From Dechloromonas denitrificans (GTDB taxonomy: Bacteria > Pseudomonadota > Gammaproteobacteria > Burkholderiales > Rhodocyclaceae): a stretch of 64,000 bases of DNA. The stretch is taken from NCBI RefSeq assembly GCF_001551835.1, contig NZ_LODL01000007.1, forward strand, positions 46,618 through 110,617, written 5' to 3'. The position numbers were made by a program, and so were the translations under genes. This document shows, piece after piece, positions 43,876-52,061 of this stretch; position 1 is the first letter of the stretch; the number at the start of each line of letters is the position of its first letter. The notes under the pieces are model-generated. The model had not been told where the DNA came from and did not search any database. It saw only the letters and a program-made list of their open reading frames with translations.

Positions 43876-44529
43876 ATGAACACTTCACCGCCCAGTCCGC
43901 GCACCGAAATCCGCCGCAAGCCGCAACGCGGCCATTACGACCCCGCCAGCATCCACGCCATCATCGATGCCGCCTTACTTTGCCATATCGCCTTTGCCGA
44001 CCAGGGCAGCACGCATTGCCTGCCCACCGCCTGCTGGCGCGATGGTGATTTTCTCTACATCCACGGCGCCAACAACTCGCGCCTGACCGCTGCCCTGCTC
44101 GCCGGCCAATGCGCCGTCTGCATCAGCCATCTCGACGGCCTGGTCCTGGCCCGCTCGGCCTTTCACCATTCGATGAATTACCGCTCGGTGGTGATCTACG
44201 GGCAGTTTGCTGCGGTCGACGATGGAAAAGACAAGAAAATGGCGATGACCGCCTTTCTCGAACACGTCAGCCCCGGCCGCAACGCCCTGGTGCGGACGAG
44301 CAGCCCGGCCGAACTGGCCGGCACCCGCATCCTGCGCATCCCGCTGGCCGAAGCCGCCGCCAAGATCCGCAACTGGGGGGTTGAAGACAGCGCCGACGAC
44401 ATGCAGATTCCGGTCTGGGCCGGCGTCATTCCGCTGCACTGTCAGCCCGGCGCAGCGCAAGCGGAGAGCGGCGCCGATCTTTACCCGTTGCCGGCCCTGC
44501 CGGCAGGCCTTGGCAAGGAACAGGGATGA
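43876..44529 (+). CDS. pyridoxamine-5'-phosphate-oxidase-like flavin-binding protein
   Basis: 217 aa. The split-barrel FMN fold is seen in RGHYDPASIHAIIDAALLCHIAFAD, WRDGDFLYIHGANNSRL, CISHLDGLVLARSAFHHSMNYRSVVIYG and AVDDGKDKKMAM. Frequently found next to MocR genes. May bind FMN/haem or act in vitamin B6 or detoxification chemistry. ATG 43876 has CGGAG upstream. Its stop overlaps the start of the truncated DJ-1 gene (ATGA). Confidence 0.82.
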   Translation: MNTSPPSPRTEIRRKPQRGHYDPASIHAIIDAALLCHIAFADQGSTHCLPTACWRDGDFLYIHGANNSRLTAALLAGQCAVCISHLDGLVLARSAFHHSMNYRSVVIYGQFAAVDDGKDKKMAMTAFLEHVSPGRNALVRTSSPAELAGTRILRIPLAEAAAKIRNWGVEDSADDMQIPVWAGVIPLHCQPGAAQAESGADLYPLPALPAGLGKEQG

Positions 44530-44612
44530 GGCAAACCAGCATCGGGACTTTTCTTTTCCCCGTGGTCGAAGTCCTCGATTTTGCCGGGCCGTACGAGGTG
44601 TTCACAACCGCC
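44526..44612 (+). pseudogene. DJ-1/PfpI gene cut off after about 29 codons
   Basis: MRQTSIGTFLFPVVEVLDFAGPYEVF is the exact N-terminus of a DJ-1/PfpI (GATase-1-like) protein, coupled by ATGA to the preceding flavin-binding gene. Similarity stops around 44610; the frame then runs on to 44849 with unrelated, arginine-rich residues. The remaining 180 or so codons were not found downstream, so the gene was interrupted or deleted when the following segment was acquired. Confidence 0.75.
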
Positions 44613-44804
44613 ACCCAGGGATTGGGTCATCGGTTGGGGAGTGTCCAGCTCGGCATCTCGCAACGCTGTTTCGGACGCAGGCGTGGGGTGCTCGGCTTTG
44701 AGCGACTGGTTCCGCTCAGTGCCTTTTGTGCGCTCCCTGCCACGCTTGAACACAGCTTCAACGCAACCGGATTTGATCGTCAGTTTGCTCATTTCGAGAC
44801 CAGT

Positions 44805-45077
44805 TCAGGGCAGCTCGACAATACAGAAATAATCGGGCTCGCCGAATAGCATGCTGACGAAAACCCGGCCGGGGTTGCACAGCAGGCATTCCCGGATGTC
44901 GTCAGCGCCGCTCGGCAATTCATCCACCCCGAGCTCAAAGACGTGGTTGCCCTCACTAACGAGGCCGCTTAACAGGTCTTCAGCGTTCAAGTAGCTATCG
45001 GCTTCCGTGTGAACCGTTCCATAGGTGTATTGCTCAGGCTTGTCATGGCTGGGAACGAGCGCGGCGAGATAGAACAT
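44805..45077 (-). CDS. small unknown protein
   Basis: 90 aa from ATG 45077 with AAGGACG upstream. Begins MFYLAALVPSHDKPEQYTYGTVHTEADSYLNAEDL and ends GRVFVSMLFGEPDYFCIVELP. One or two beta sheets, no signal peptide. Not recognised. Lies at the left edge of a segment with relaxed codon use. The region 44613-44804 before it holds no gene I can support. Confidence 0.55.
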   Translation of the reverse strand: MFYLAALVPSHDKPEQYTYGTVHTEADSYLNAEDLLSGLVSEGNHVFELGVDELPSGADDIRECLLCNPGRVFVSMLFGEPDYFCIVELP

Positions 45078-45187
45078 GATGACGTCCTTGAGTAGGGAGC
45101 GCTGACTATAAGCAAGTTCTCGGCACCTTGGCAAATGAGACAATTCGCACCAACGAATTGCGAATTGAACCACCAGGGGGATGAATT

Positions 45188-45802
45188 TTGGACGTTGTAG
45201 CTGTAATCGACTTTGAAACGACAGGTTTGTCCCCTGCACAGGGTGACCGGGCGACTGAAATAGCGGCCGTCATCCTTGAAAACGGCAAGGTCGTGGACCG
45301 TTACCAGAGCTTGATGAACGCCGGCGTAGGCATTCCTTCGTTCATCGAGGAACTCACCGGAATTTCAAACGCGATGATTCGCCAGGCGCCAACGGCGACC
45401 GTCGTCATGCGCGAAGTGTCCGACTTCGTTAGCGATATTCCCCTCGTTGCCCACAATGCCTCATTCGACTGCAAGTTCTGGGATGCTGAGGTGGCGCGCA
45501 TCAACCTCACCAGACGGCAGGAATTCGCATGCTCACTGCTCCTTTCGAGGCGACTCCTGCCGCTGGCCCCCAGCCATAAACTCGGGGCCCTGGTCGAATA
45601 TGCCAACCTCCCCTTAGCAGGCCGTGCTCACCGGGCTTTAGCCGATGCCGAGATGGCCGCCAGCCTTTTGACGCACCTGGCCGATGAGTTGCGCAGCAGG
45701 TATGGGATTCGGCAGGTGACACATGAATTGCTGCGCAAGATTCAAGGCATTCCCAAGGCGAAGGTCGAACAGGTCCTTGCAAAACATCAACAGTCTCAGT
45801 AA
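45188..45802 (+). CDS. DnaQ-like 3'-5' exonuclease (DEDDh)
   Basis: 204 aa. ExoI VIDFETTGLSP, ExoII VAHNASFDCKFWDAE, ExoIII AHRALADAEMAA with the conserved His: a complete DEDDh site. Starts at TTG 45188 with GGGGGA well placed upstream; no ATG fits. Likely a small epsilon-type proofreading or RNA/DNA trimming exonuclease. A stand-alone copy in a probable acquired segment, six bases upstream of the GST gene. Confidence 0.85.
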   Translation: MDVVAVIDFETTGLSPAQGDRATEIAAVILENGKVVDRYQSLMNAGVGIPSFIEELTGISNAMIRQAPTATVVMREVSDFVSDIPLVAHNASFDCKFWDAEVARINLTRRQEFACSLLLSRRLLPLAPSHKLGALVEYANLPLAGRAHRALADAEMAASLLTHLADELRSRYGIRQVTHELLRKIQGIPKAKVEQVLAKHQQSQ

Positions 45803-45808
45803 CTGAGC

Positions 45809-46450
45809 ATGCAAAAACCACTGCTCTACACCTACCGCCGATGCCCCTACGCCATGCGAGCCAGAATGGCGCTCTTGGTCGCTGGCATCGATTTCGATGC
45901 ACACGAGGTGTCGCTACGCGACAAGCCGCCGGAGATGCTGACCCGCTCCCCCAAGGGCTCGGTTCCCGTCATGCTTCTACCAGATGGCAGCGTATTGGAG
46001 CAAAGCTGGGACATCATGCGCTGGGCGCTGAATCAGGATGCAAGCAAGCGTTGGTGGGAGCCCGCTCAATCGACTGAAAACCTGGAATGGCTGACCAGGA
46101 ACGACGGTATGTTCAAACACCACCTCGACCGGTACAAATACCCGGAGCGTTACTACGAAACAGACCGGGCTGGACATCGTGAAAATGCGCTCGCAACATT
46201 TCTTCGACCGCTAAACACCCGACTGGAACAGAGCAGCTTCCTGGGCGAAAGCGGGCCCTGTGCAACCGACCTTGCGCTCTTCCCCTTCGTGCGGCAATTC
46301 GCGGCGGTAGAGCCAGACTGGTTTGAGCTGTTGCAACTGCCAGCACTAAAGGCATGGCTGGCAAACTGGCTTTCAAGCCCTTTGTTTATGCACTGCATGC
46401 ACAAACTACCCAGCCAAACGACCGTGCCATTTCCATCGGAAGGGCGCTAG
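45809..46450 (+). CDS. glutathione S-transferase family protein
   Basis: 213 aa. N-terminal thioredoxin-like domain opening PLLYTYRRCPYAMRARMALLVAGI, with a CPYA motif like that of GstB-type and omega-class enzymes, and GSVPVMLLPDGSVLEQSWDIMRWAL for the glutathione gamma-glutamyl contact. The C-terminal helical domain is complete. Conjugation or thiol transfer/deglutathionylation. Follows the exonuclease with a 6-nt gap, so co-transcribed. Confidence 0.85.
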   Translation: MQKPLLYTYRRCPYAMRARMALLVAGIDFDAHEVSLRDKPPEMLTRSPKGSVPVMLLPDGSVLEQSWDIMRWALNQDASKRWWEPAQSTENLEWLTRNDGMFKHHLDRYKYPERYYETDRAGHRENALATFLRPLNTRLEQSSFLGESGPCATDLALFPFVRQFAAVEPDWFELLQLPALKAWLANWLSSPLFMHCMHKLPSQTTVPFPSEGR

Positions 46451-46813
46451 GCATCGCTGGTCGGCGGCAAACAGACGGATTGCGGACTGAATTTATTGGC
46501 TACCCGAATGGCCGAATTATTGCCGGTTGCGACTGGCATGAGGCCGATTTTCGGCAGTGGACGGTGAGCTGCATATCCGCGAACGACCGCTGAGCAGCGT
46601 ACAGCGGTCTCTCCCATAAGACGACCCTTGAGCTGCTGCCGGCTAAGGGCTCGCGCGCGTCCGTGACTGCTCTCTGGTAGTCGCTCCCGGCCCAACTTGT
46701 ACCGATGCAGCGCTGGCCTCCCCACCTGCGATCAGCGAACAGCCCCCACGTAACTCGGGCGCGGGCTGATGGATTAAAGTAGATGTTGATGACATCGCCT
46801 AGAAAGCCGATCT
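46451..46813. other. 363-bp gap between GST and HEPN-like genes
   Basis: No gene supported. It contains an 8-bp inverted repeat GACCGCTG (46585-46592) / CAGCGGTC (46602-46609) without a U-run, and near its end TGATGACATC (46787-46796), which recurs at 48769-48778. A promoter for the following gene must lie here; TGGATTAAAGTAGAT near 46770 is AT-rich. Confidence 0.5.
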
Positions 46814-48580
46814 ATGAACGAAGCTTGGATTCTTCAAACCTCTGAAATTCGGCGCCCGTTCTCTCGGGCGACCTGGGTTCCTCTTCGCGCGTCTCTCAAT
46901 GACGAGAAGTGCAACGTGAAGGAAGTTGGGTATATCGGCGACATCTTCGCTTGCGGCTCCGTCGCCTTTCCAAGCAAGCATCGCGAACTTGCCGAGCGCT
47001 TGAGCTGGAGCGAAATCGGCATCGGGCACACCGTGGCACCGTATGCGTACTCGGACGGACATTACTCGCCGATCGATGAGTACCAGTACAACGACAAGGA
47101 GTCCATCGGGATCAACCTTGTTTTCGAGCACCCACAGCCCGTAGTTGGCGGCCGGCAGTGGATCCTGAATCCTGACTTGGTGGTCGCGCTTCGCCTGATT
47201 AAGGAAGGGTCTAACTGGGTCAGGCCGGAAGAGGACTTTGTCGTGGTCGCCAGGGAGACGGTGGACAGCGATAGCAGCCATCGCCTGATAGAGATCAAGC
47301 GCGAGTTCCTAATGGACTATCTGGCCGCGCGCGGCCTGTCCCTTCGTCTGTCCTATTACCGCCAGCGCGTCGAAAACGTGGCCGACCTCAAAGACAGCCC
47401 CTATGCCGGCCTGAACGAGTTCCAGGAGCAGCGTGAAGGTGGAAGGTACGAGCTGCGCATCAAGGAACTGAACGCCGTGTTCGGCGGGAGCTGGGCGTCG
47501 TTTCGTATGTGGCGCACCGACGTCGACGAGGAGGAAGACGCTCCGGTCATGGGGCCTGAGACGAACGACAACACCGCCGCAGAGAGTGCCAGGGGCCATC
47601 GAAGCGGCTACCCCGGTGTGCGCGTCGAAGGCGAGTTCTGGCGAGACGAGTGGATCGAACATCAGGGAAAGAGCACGCGTGTGCGCGGCGACGAGGATCA
47701 GAATCTGCCGCACTTCATCGTCGACACTGACGGTTCGCGCAAGTTCTCTGCCGAGCTCAACAACGAAGACATTGGACGGTGGCTCTGGTTCCGTCCGTCC
47801 GTGGTAAGCGAGCTCCTGAGCCATCGGGGCTTCTCCTTAAAGTGGTACACGGCTGAAACCGGCGCAATCAAATCCACTTCGGGGTATTCAACCCATTTCG
47901 GTATCAACTCCTCGGAACTCATCACCGTCTACGCGTACGACATCGCCAAGCTGCCCGCCTGGGAACAGCTCCTGTGGGCCGCGACTAATGTCGCCCCGGA
48001 GGGCAAGGTCAGCGCGGAGCTCCTCGCCTCGCAGGTCAAGGCACAGCCAGCGGACACCTATGCAGTAGAGGAGATGCTGTTTGAATGCATGCGGTTACTG
48101 GAGGGCGACTTTCGCAAGACATTCGGTGTGTCGCTGTTTTCACATGAGATTGATGATGCGGCCTCGATGCAGCAGATCTCTCGCTTTTCGAGCAAGGACC
48201 AGGCGTCACTCTTGCGGCTGGCCAAGGAGCTCGTACGCATCTTCTCCGACCGACTCGACGTGCGCTCTCTTCGAAAGCTGTCCAACCACCCCGACAAGGA
48301 CAAGTTGGGCTCTAACAAATTGCTGCAGAACATCCTTGCCCAGAAGGCCGGGGAGGAGCGCGCGCGAGAGGTCTTTGCTGCCATCGTCGGAGCCTACGAC
48401 ATGCGCCTTGGCGATGCGCACCCGACTAGCTCAAAGATCGGCGAAGCACTCAAGCTCGCCGGCATCGACGTCGCGGCGTCGTATCTGCGACAGGGCGAGC
48501 AGTTAATCCACAACTTCGGCCACGCCGTTTGGTGCACCGGGAGTCTGCTTTTCGGCGACCACGAGAAGAACGAGGGATAA
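46814..48580 (+). CDS. 588-aa protein with HEPN-like R-x4-H motif, possible defence gene
   Basis: Not recognised by family. The N-terminal 330 residues look beta-rich, with segments such as IGINLVFEHPQPVVGGRQWILNP and YRVEGEFW-like strands; the C-terminal 200 are helical. Near the end, residues 531-536 read RLGDAH in AYDMRLGDAHPTSSKIGEALKLAGI, matching the R-x4-6-H catalytic motif of HEPN ribonucleases and resembling abortive-infection C-terminal domains. No membrane segment. Codon use is less biased than that of neighbouring housekeeping genes. Could also be a non-defensive protein with a chance motif. Confidence 0.65.
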   Translation: MNEAWILQTSEIRRPFSRATWVPLRASLNDEKCNVKEVGYIGDIFACGSVAFPSKHRELAERLSWSEIGIGHTVAPYAYSDGHYSPIDEYQYNDKESIGINLVFEHPQPVVGGRQWILNPDLVVALRLIKEGSNWVRPEEDFVVVARETVDSDSSHRLIEIKREFLMDYLAARGLSLRLSYYRQRVENVADLKDSPYAGLNEFQEQREGGRYELRIKELNAVFGGSWASFRMWRTDVDEEEDAPVMGPETNDNTAAESARGHRSGYPGVRVEGEFWRDEWIEHQGKSTRVRGDEDQNLPHFIVDTDGSRKFSAELNNEDIGRWLWFRPSVVSELLSHRGFSLKWYTAETGAIKSTSGYSTHFGINSSELITVYAYDIAKLPAWEQLLWAATNVAPEGKVSAELLASQVKAQPADTYAVEEMLFECMRLLEGDFRKTFGVSLFSHEIDDAASMQQISRFSSKDQASLLRLAKELVRIFSDRLDVRSLRKLSNHPDKDKLGSNKLLQNILAQKAGEERAREVFAAIVGAYDMRLGDAHPTSSKIGEALKLAGIDVAASYLRQGEQLIHNFGHAVWCTGSLLFGDHEKNEG

Positions 48581-48861
48581 GCCGTTCGCTGTCGGACGGC
48601 CCAATCGCTGCCGATCGGCGGATCGGCAATGAGCGGACATCCTCAGTCACTTCTTGGGCCGACCGCTTAGGCCGACGAGCTTCCGTTGATCATCCGGCAA
48701 GTATCAGAGTTAATCGCCCCTTTGACGGCCGGTTATCTGGCAACGATGAACGTCCGCTCCTTGAAGCCTGATGACATCAGCCTGCATCTGGCCAAACGCT
48801 TGGCTGGGCGCTAACACGGCGTGCTAAATGGAGATTCGCGAGGATAAGCGCGGCAGCTGAC
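48581..48861. other. 281-bp gap right of the HEPN-like gene
   Basis: No gene supported. It includes a 7-bp hairpin GCCGATC (48610-48616) / GATCGGC (48621-48627) and the second copy of TGATGACATC (48769-48778), itself part of a CTGATG-A-CATCAG palindrome. May mark the right edge of the acquired segment. Confidence 0.5.
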
Positions 48862-49056
48862 TCAGGCTGGCCGCTGGCCGTTCTGGCGCAGGGCGGCGAG
48901 GAATTCGCTGAACGAGGTTTCGCGCACGGTGATGTCGGCCAGGGCGTCGCGCAGGTCGAAATTCGACAGTTCGGCATCGCCGGCGCGGGATGTATCGCGG
49001 CCCACCTGAACACTGGCATTGGGCGAAGCGCCTTGATTGCGATTGAGGGAGGCCAT
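48862..49056 (-). CDS. small hypothetical protein
   Basis: 64 aa, begins MASLNRNQGASPNASVQVG and ends FSEFLAALRQNGQRPA; the middle DALADITVRETSFSEFLAAL could be a helix. Codon use is typical of the genome, and AGGACGACCGAG precedes the ATG. No known family. It lies between the acquired segment and the LysR gene; may be a real short protein or a chance frame. Confidence 0.45.
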   Translation of the reverse strand: MASLNRNQGASPNASVQVGRDTSRAGDAELSNFDLRDALADITVRETSFSEFLAALRQNGQRPA

Positions 49057-49126
49057 CTCGGTCGTCCTGTCGAATTGAACGTGAGTTCATGATGCGGCGG
49101 CCCCCCCGAACTGTCTGTGAATCAAT

Positions 49127-50023
49127 TCACGATGCGGCAATTTCAGCCAGCCCGGCCCCGAGAAAATCCATCAGCACGCGGACCCGGTGCGGTACGTGGC
49201 GGTTGCTTGGCAGCATGGCGTAGATGCCGAGTTCGGGAATGGGATAGTCGGCCAGAATGGCTTCGACACGGCCGGCGGCGAGGAAGGTGTCGAGGATGAA
49301 ATCCGGCTGGCAGGTCAGCCCCAGCCCCTGGGCGGCAGCCTCGGTCAGCACTTCGCCGTTGTTGGCGTTGAGGCGGCTGTGGATCGGGTAACTCGCCATC
49401 TGGCCATCGACCATGAACTGCCAGACCTGATTGCTACCGGCCGCCGTATAGCCCAGGCATTCGTGATGCGCCAGTTCGGACGGATGCTGCGGTCGACCGT
49501 GACGGGCGAGGTAATCCGGCGCCGCGACGACCAGCATGTGGCCGGTGCCGATCTTGCGCGCCACGTCGCCCGGCTCCAGCCGGCGGGTGATGCGGATCGA
49601 GAGATCGATGCCCTCCTCGATCAGCTTGACCCGGCGGTCGGTGTAATCCATGTCGAGGCCGACTTCCGGATAGCGCCGGGAGAAATCGAGCAGCAATGGG
49701 GCCAGCCGTTTCAGGCCGAAGCTGAGCGGCAGGCTGATCCGGATGTTGCCGCGCGGCGTCAGGCGCTCCTCGGCGACATCGGTTTCGGCCGACTCGACCA
49801 GGTTGAGGATGACCCGGCACTTTTCCAGGTAGGCGGTGCCGGCCGAGGTCAGTGCCAGGCGGCGCGTGCTGCGCACCATCAGCTTGACGCCGAGGTGGGC
49901 TTCGAGGGCGGCGACCTGCCGGGTCACCACCGAGCGGGCGACGCCCATCTGCTGCGCCACGGCGGAAAAGCTGCCGAGTTCGGCCACCCGGACAAAAAGA
50001 TGCATGGCGTCGAGTCGATCCAT
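49127..50023 (-). CDS. LysR-family transcriptional regulator
   Basis: 298 aa. HTH MDRLDAMHLFVRVAELGSFSAVAQQMGVARSVVTRQVAALEAHLGVKLMVRSTRRLALT, followed by the two-lobed ligand domain. VARSVVTRQVAALE and the late sentence LPSNRHVPHRVRVLMDFL place it in the AaeR/DsdC-like LTTR group. Divergent from the LigB dioxygenase operon, with an inverted repeat TGCAAAT (50027-50033) / ATTTGCA (50046-50052) immediately upstream of its start. Confidence 0.92.
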   Translation of the reverse strand: MDRLDAMHLFVRVAELGSFSAVAQQMGVARSVVTRQVAALEAHLGVKLMVRSTRRLALTSAGTAYLEKCRVILNLVESAETDVAEERLTPRGNIRISLPLSFGLKRLAPLLLDFSRRYPEVGLDMDYTDRRVKLIEEGIDLSIRITRRLEPGDVARKIGTGHMLVVAAPDYLARHGRPQHPSELAHHECLGYTAAGSNQVWQFMVDGQMASYPIHSRLNANNGEVLTEAAAQGLGLTCQPDFILDTFLAAGRVEAILADYPIPELGIYAMLPSNRHVPHRVRVLMDFLGAGLAEIAAS

Positions 50024-50026
50024 TGT

Positions 50027-50052
50027 TGCAAATCCAGCAATAAATATTTGCA
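50027..50052. promoter_or_regulatory. LysR operator candidate
   Basis: TGCAAAT (50027-50033) and ATTTGCA (50046-50052) form a perfect 7-bp inverted repeat with a 12-base spacer, between the divergent LysR and dioxygenase genes. Position and symmetry suit an LTTR site. Confidence 0.5.
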
Positions 50053-50118
50053 GATTGTCGGCTATTTCGCTGCAAAAAGGGGGAATAAAGTACGTCCATC
50101 GCTTCTGGAGTCATTCCG

Positions 50119-50913
50119 ATGAACACCTCACCCACCGCACTATTCGTTCCCCACGGCGCGCCGACCTTTGCGCTGCGCCCGGGTGCGGCCGGCGCCGCGC
50201 TGAGCACGCTGGCCGGCACGCTGCCGACGCCGCGCGCCATCATCATCGTCAGCGCCCACTGGGACACCGCCGTGCCGACCGTCGGCTTTGCCGGCCGGCC
50301 GGAGACGATCCATGACTTCTGGGGCTTCCCCGACGAACTGTACGCCATCCGCTATCCGGCCACCGGCTGCCGCGAGGCAGCCGACGAAGTGGTGGCGGCA
50401 ATTGCCGCCGCCGGCCTGCCGGTCGCCAAGGATGCCGAACGCGGCCTCGACCACGGCGCCTGGGTGCCGCTGCGCCTGATGTTCCCGGAAGCTGAAGTGC
50501 CGGTCATCCCGCTCTCCATCCAGAGCCGGGCCGGTGCCGAACAGGCCTACCACCTCGGCCAGGCGCTCGCCCCGCTGGCCGCCCGCGGTTTCCTGGTCAT
50601 CGCCTCGGGCAATGTCACGCACAACCTGCGCGATTACCAGCGGGCCTACCAGAGCGGCGGCCAGACCCCGGCCTATGTCCGCCAGTTTTCCGACTGGCTG
50701 GCCAGCCGTCTCGCCGCCCACGACATTGCCGCGCTGCTCGACTATCGCCAGCAGGGACCGGGCGCCGTCCAGGCCCACCCGAGCGACGAACATTTGCTGC
50801 CGCTCTATGTCGCACTCGGGGCGGGCGGCGAGCAGGCCCAGGCCAGACGCTTCCACGCCGGCATCGACGATTACGTCATTGCCATGGATGCCTATTCATT
50901 TTTGCCCCAATAA
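50119..50913 (+). CDS. LigB-superfamily extradiol dioxygenase (4,5-DOPA type)
   Basis: 264 aa. Metal-binding histidines in FVPHGAPT, SAHWDT, GLDHGAWVPLRLMFP and SGNVTHNLRDY match the class III extradiol family of the YgiD/DODA type. Opens a catechol ring using Fe(II) or Zn(II). Often annotated as 4,5-DOPA dioxygenase; natural substrate unknown. First gene of a four-gene plus-strand group with cytochrome b561 and two YceI proteins. Confidence 0.88.
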   Translation: MNTSPTALFVPHGAPTFALRPGAAGAALSTLAGTLPTPRAIIIVSAHWDTAVPTVGFAGRPETIHDFWGFPDELYAIRYPATGCREAADEVVAAIAAAGLPVAKDAERGLDHGAWVPLRLMFPEAEVPVIPLSIQSRAGAEQAYHLGQALAPLAARGFLVIASGNVTHNLRDYQRAYQSGGQTPAYVRQFSDWLASRLAAHDIAALLDYRQQGPGAVQAHPSDEHLLPLYVALGAGGEQAQARRFHAGIDDYVIAMDAYSFLPQ

Positions 50914-50924
50914 GGAGGTCGACC

Positions 50925-51467
50925 GTGGCAACCCACTACACCAAAACCGCCAAGAGCCTGCACTGGCTGATGGCCATCCTGCTCTTCGGCCTGCTCGCGC
51001 TCGGCTTTTATATGCAGGATCTGCCGCTGTCACCGGAAAAGCTCAAGCTCTATTCCTGGCACAAGTGGGCCGGCGTTACCGCCTTCCTGCTCGTGCTGGC
51101 CCGCCTCGGCTGGCGCGTCACGCATGTTCCGCCGGCCCTGCCGGCCACCATGCCGAAACTGATGCAACTCGCCGCCCATGCCGGCCACCTGGCGCTGTAC
51201 GGGCTGATGCTGGCGATTCCGCTGTCCGGCTGGCTGATGAGTTCGGCCAAGGGCTTCCAGACCGTCTGGTTCGGCGTACTGCCGATCCCCGACCTGCTCG
51301 ACAAGAACAAGGAAGTCGGCGACTTGCTGCAGACCGTGCACATGGGCCTCAACCTGCTCTTCGTCGCCACCCTCGCCGCCCACATCGGCGCCGCCCTCAA
51401 ACATCATTTCATCGACAAGGACGACATCCTGACCCGGATGCTGCCCCAGCCCGCCAAGGAGATCTGA
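50925..51467 (+). CDS. cytochrome b561-family protein
   Basis: 180 aa, four membrane helices. Haem ligands: AKSLHWLMAILLFGLLALGFYM, YSWHKWAGVTAFLL, LAAHAGHLALYGLMLAI, and LLFVATLAAHIGAALKHH. Begins with GTG 50925 behind a perfect TAAGGAGGT. Electron transfer in the inner membrane between quinols and periplasmic partners; paired here with two YceI proteins, as is frequent. Confidence 0.92.
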   Translation: MATHYTKTAKSLHWLMAILLFGLLALGFYMQDLPLSPEKLKLYSWHKWAGVTAFLLVLARLGWRVTHVPPALPATMPKLMQLAAHAGHLALYGLMLAIPLSGWLMSSAKGFQTVWFGVLPIPDLLDKNKEVGDLLQTVHMGLNLLFVATLAAHIGAALKHHFIDKDDILTRMLPQPAKEI

Positions 51468-51468
51468 C

Positions 51469-52032
51469 ATGAAACGTTTCACCCTCGCCACCGCTTTTTC
51501 CCTGCTCACCCTGGCCGCCACCTCGGCCCAGGCCCTTGAATACAGCCAGGTCCAGGCCGACAAGAGCGCCATCAACTTCACCTACAAGCAAATGGGCGTC
51601 GCCGTCGATGGCAAGTTCAAGAAGTTCGCCAGCGTCCTCAGCTTCGATCCGGCCAAGCCGACGGCCGCCAAGGCCTCCTTCGATGTCGATCTCGGCAGCG
51701 TCGACACCGGCGCCACCGAAGGCGACCAGGAAGTGGCCGGCAAGGCCTGGTTCAACACCAAGGCTTTCCCTAGCGCCCGTTTCGTTTCCGGCACCGTCAA
51801 GCCGCTCGGCGGCAACAAGTACGAAGTCGCCGGCCAGTTGAGCATCAAAGGCAAGACGCAGGACGTCGTCGTCCCCGCCACCTTCACGCCCAATGGCAAC
51901 AGCGGCGTCTTCGATGGCAGCTTCACCATCCGCCGCGCCGATTTCTCGATCGGCGAAGGCAGCTGGGCCAAGTTCGATATCGTCGCCAACGACGTCGTCA
52001 TCAAGTTCCGCATTACCGCAGCAAGCAAGTAA
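51469..52032 (+). CDS. YceI-family periplasmic lipid-binding protein (copy 1)
   Basis: 187 aa. Signal peptide MKRFTLATAFSLLTLAATSAQA, then the lipocalin-like YceI barrel: INFTYKQMGVAVDGKFKKFASVLSFDP, AKASFDVDLGSVDTGATEGDQEVAGKAWFN, FTIRRADFSIGEG. The Y-x-Q-M-G-V segment is typical of the subgroup. Binds isoprenoid quinone-like ligands. Immediately behind cytochrome b561, so redox shuttle is plausible. Confidence 0.88.
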   Translation: MKRFTLATAFSLLTLAATSAQALEYSQVQADKSAINFTYKQMGVAVDGKFKKFASVLSFDPAKPTAAKASFDVDLGSVDTGATEGDQEVAGKAWFNTKAFPSARFVSGTVKPLGGNKYEVAGQLSIKGKTQDVVVPATFTPNGNSGVFDGSFTIRRADFSIGEGSWAKFDIVANDVVIKFRITAASK

Positions 52033-52061
52033 AACCCCACCCCAACCCCAGGAGAATCACC

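Noticed and set aside
44481..44792. Minus-strand 103-codon frame beside the truncated DJ-1 gene
   Set aside because: Overlaps the supported flavin-binding gene end, has no ribosome site or family, and its composition is that of a chance frame.
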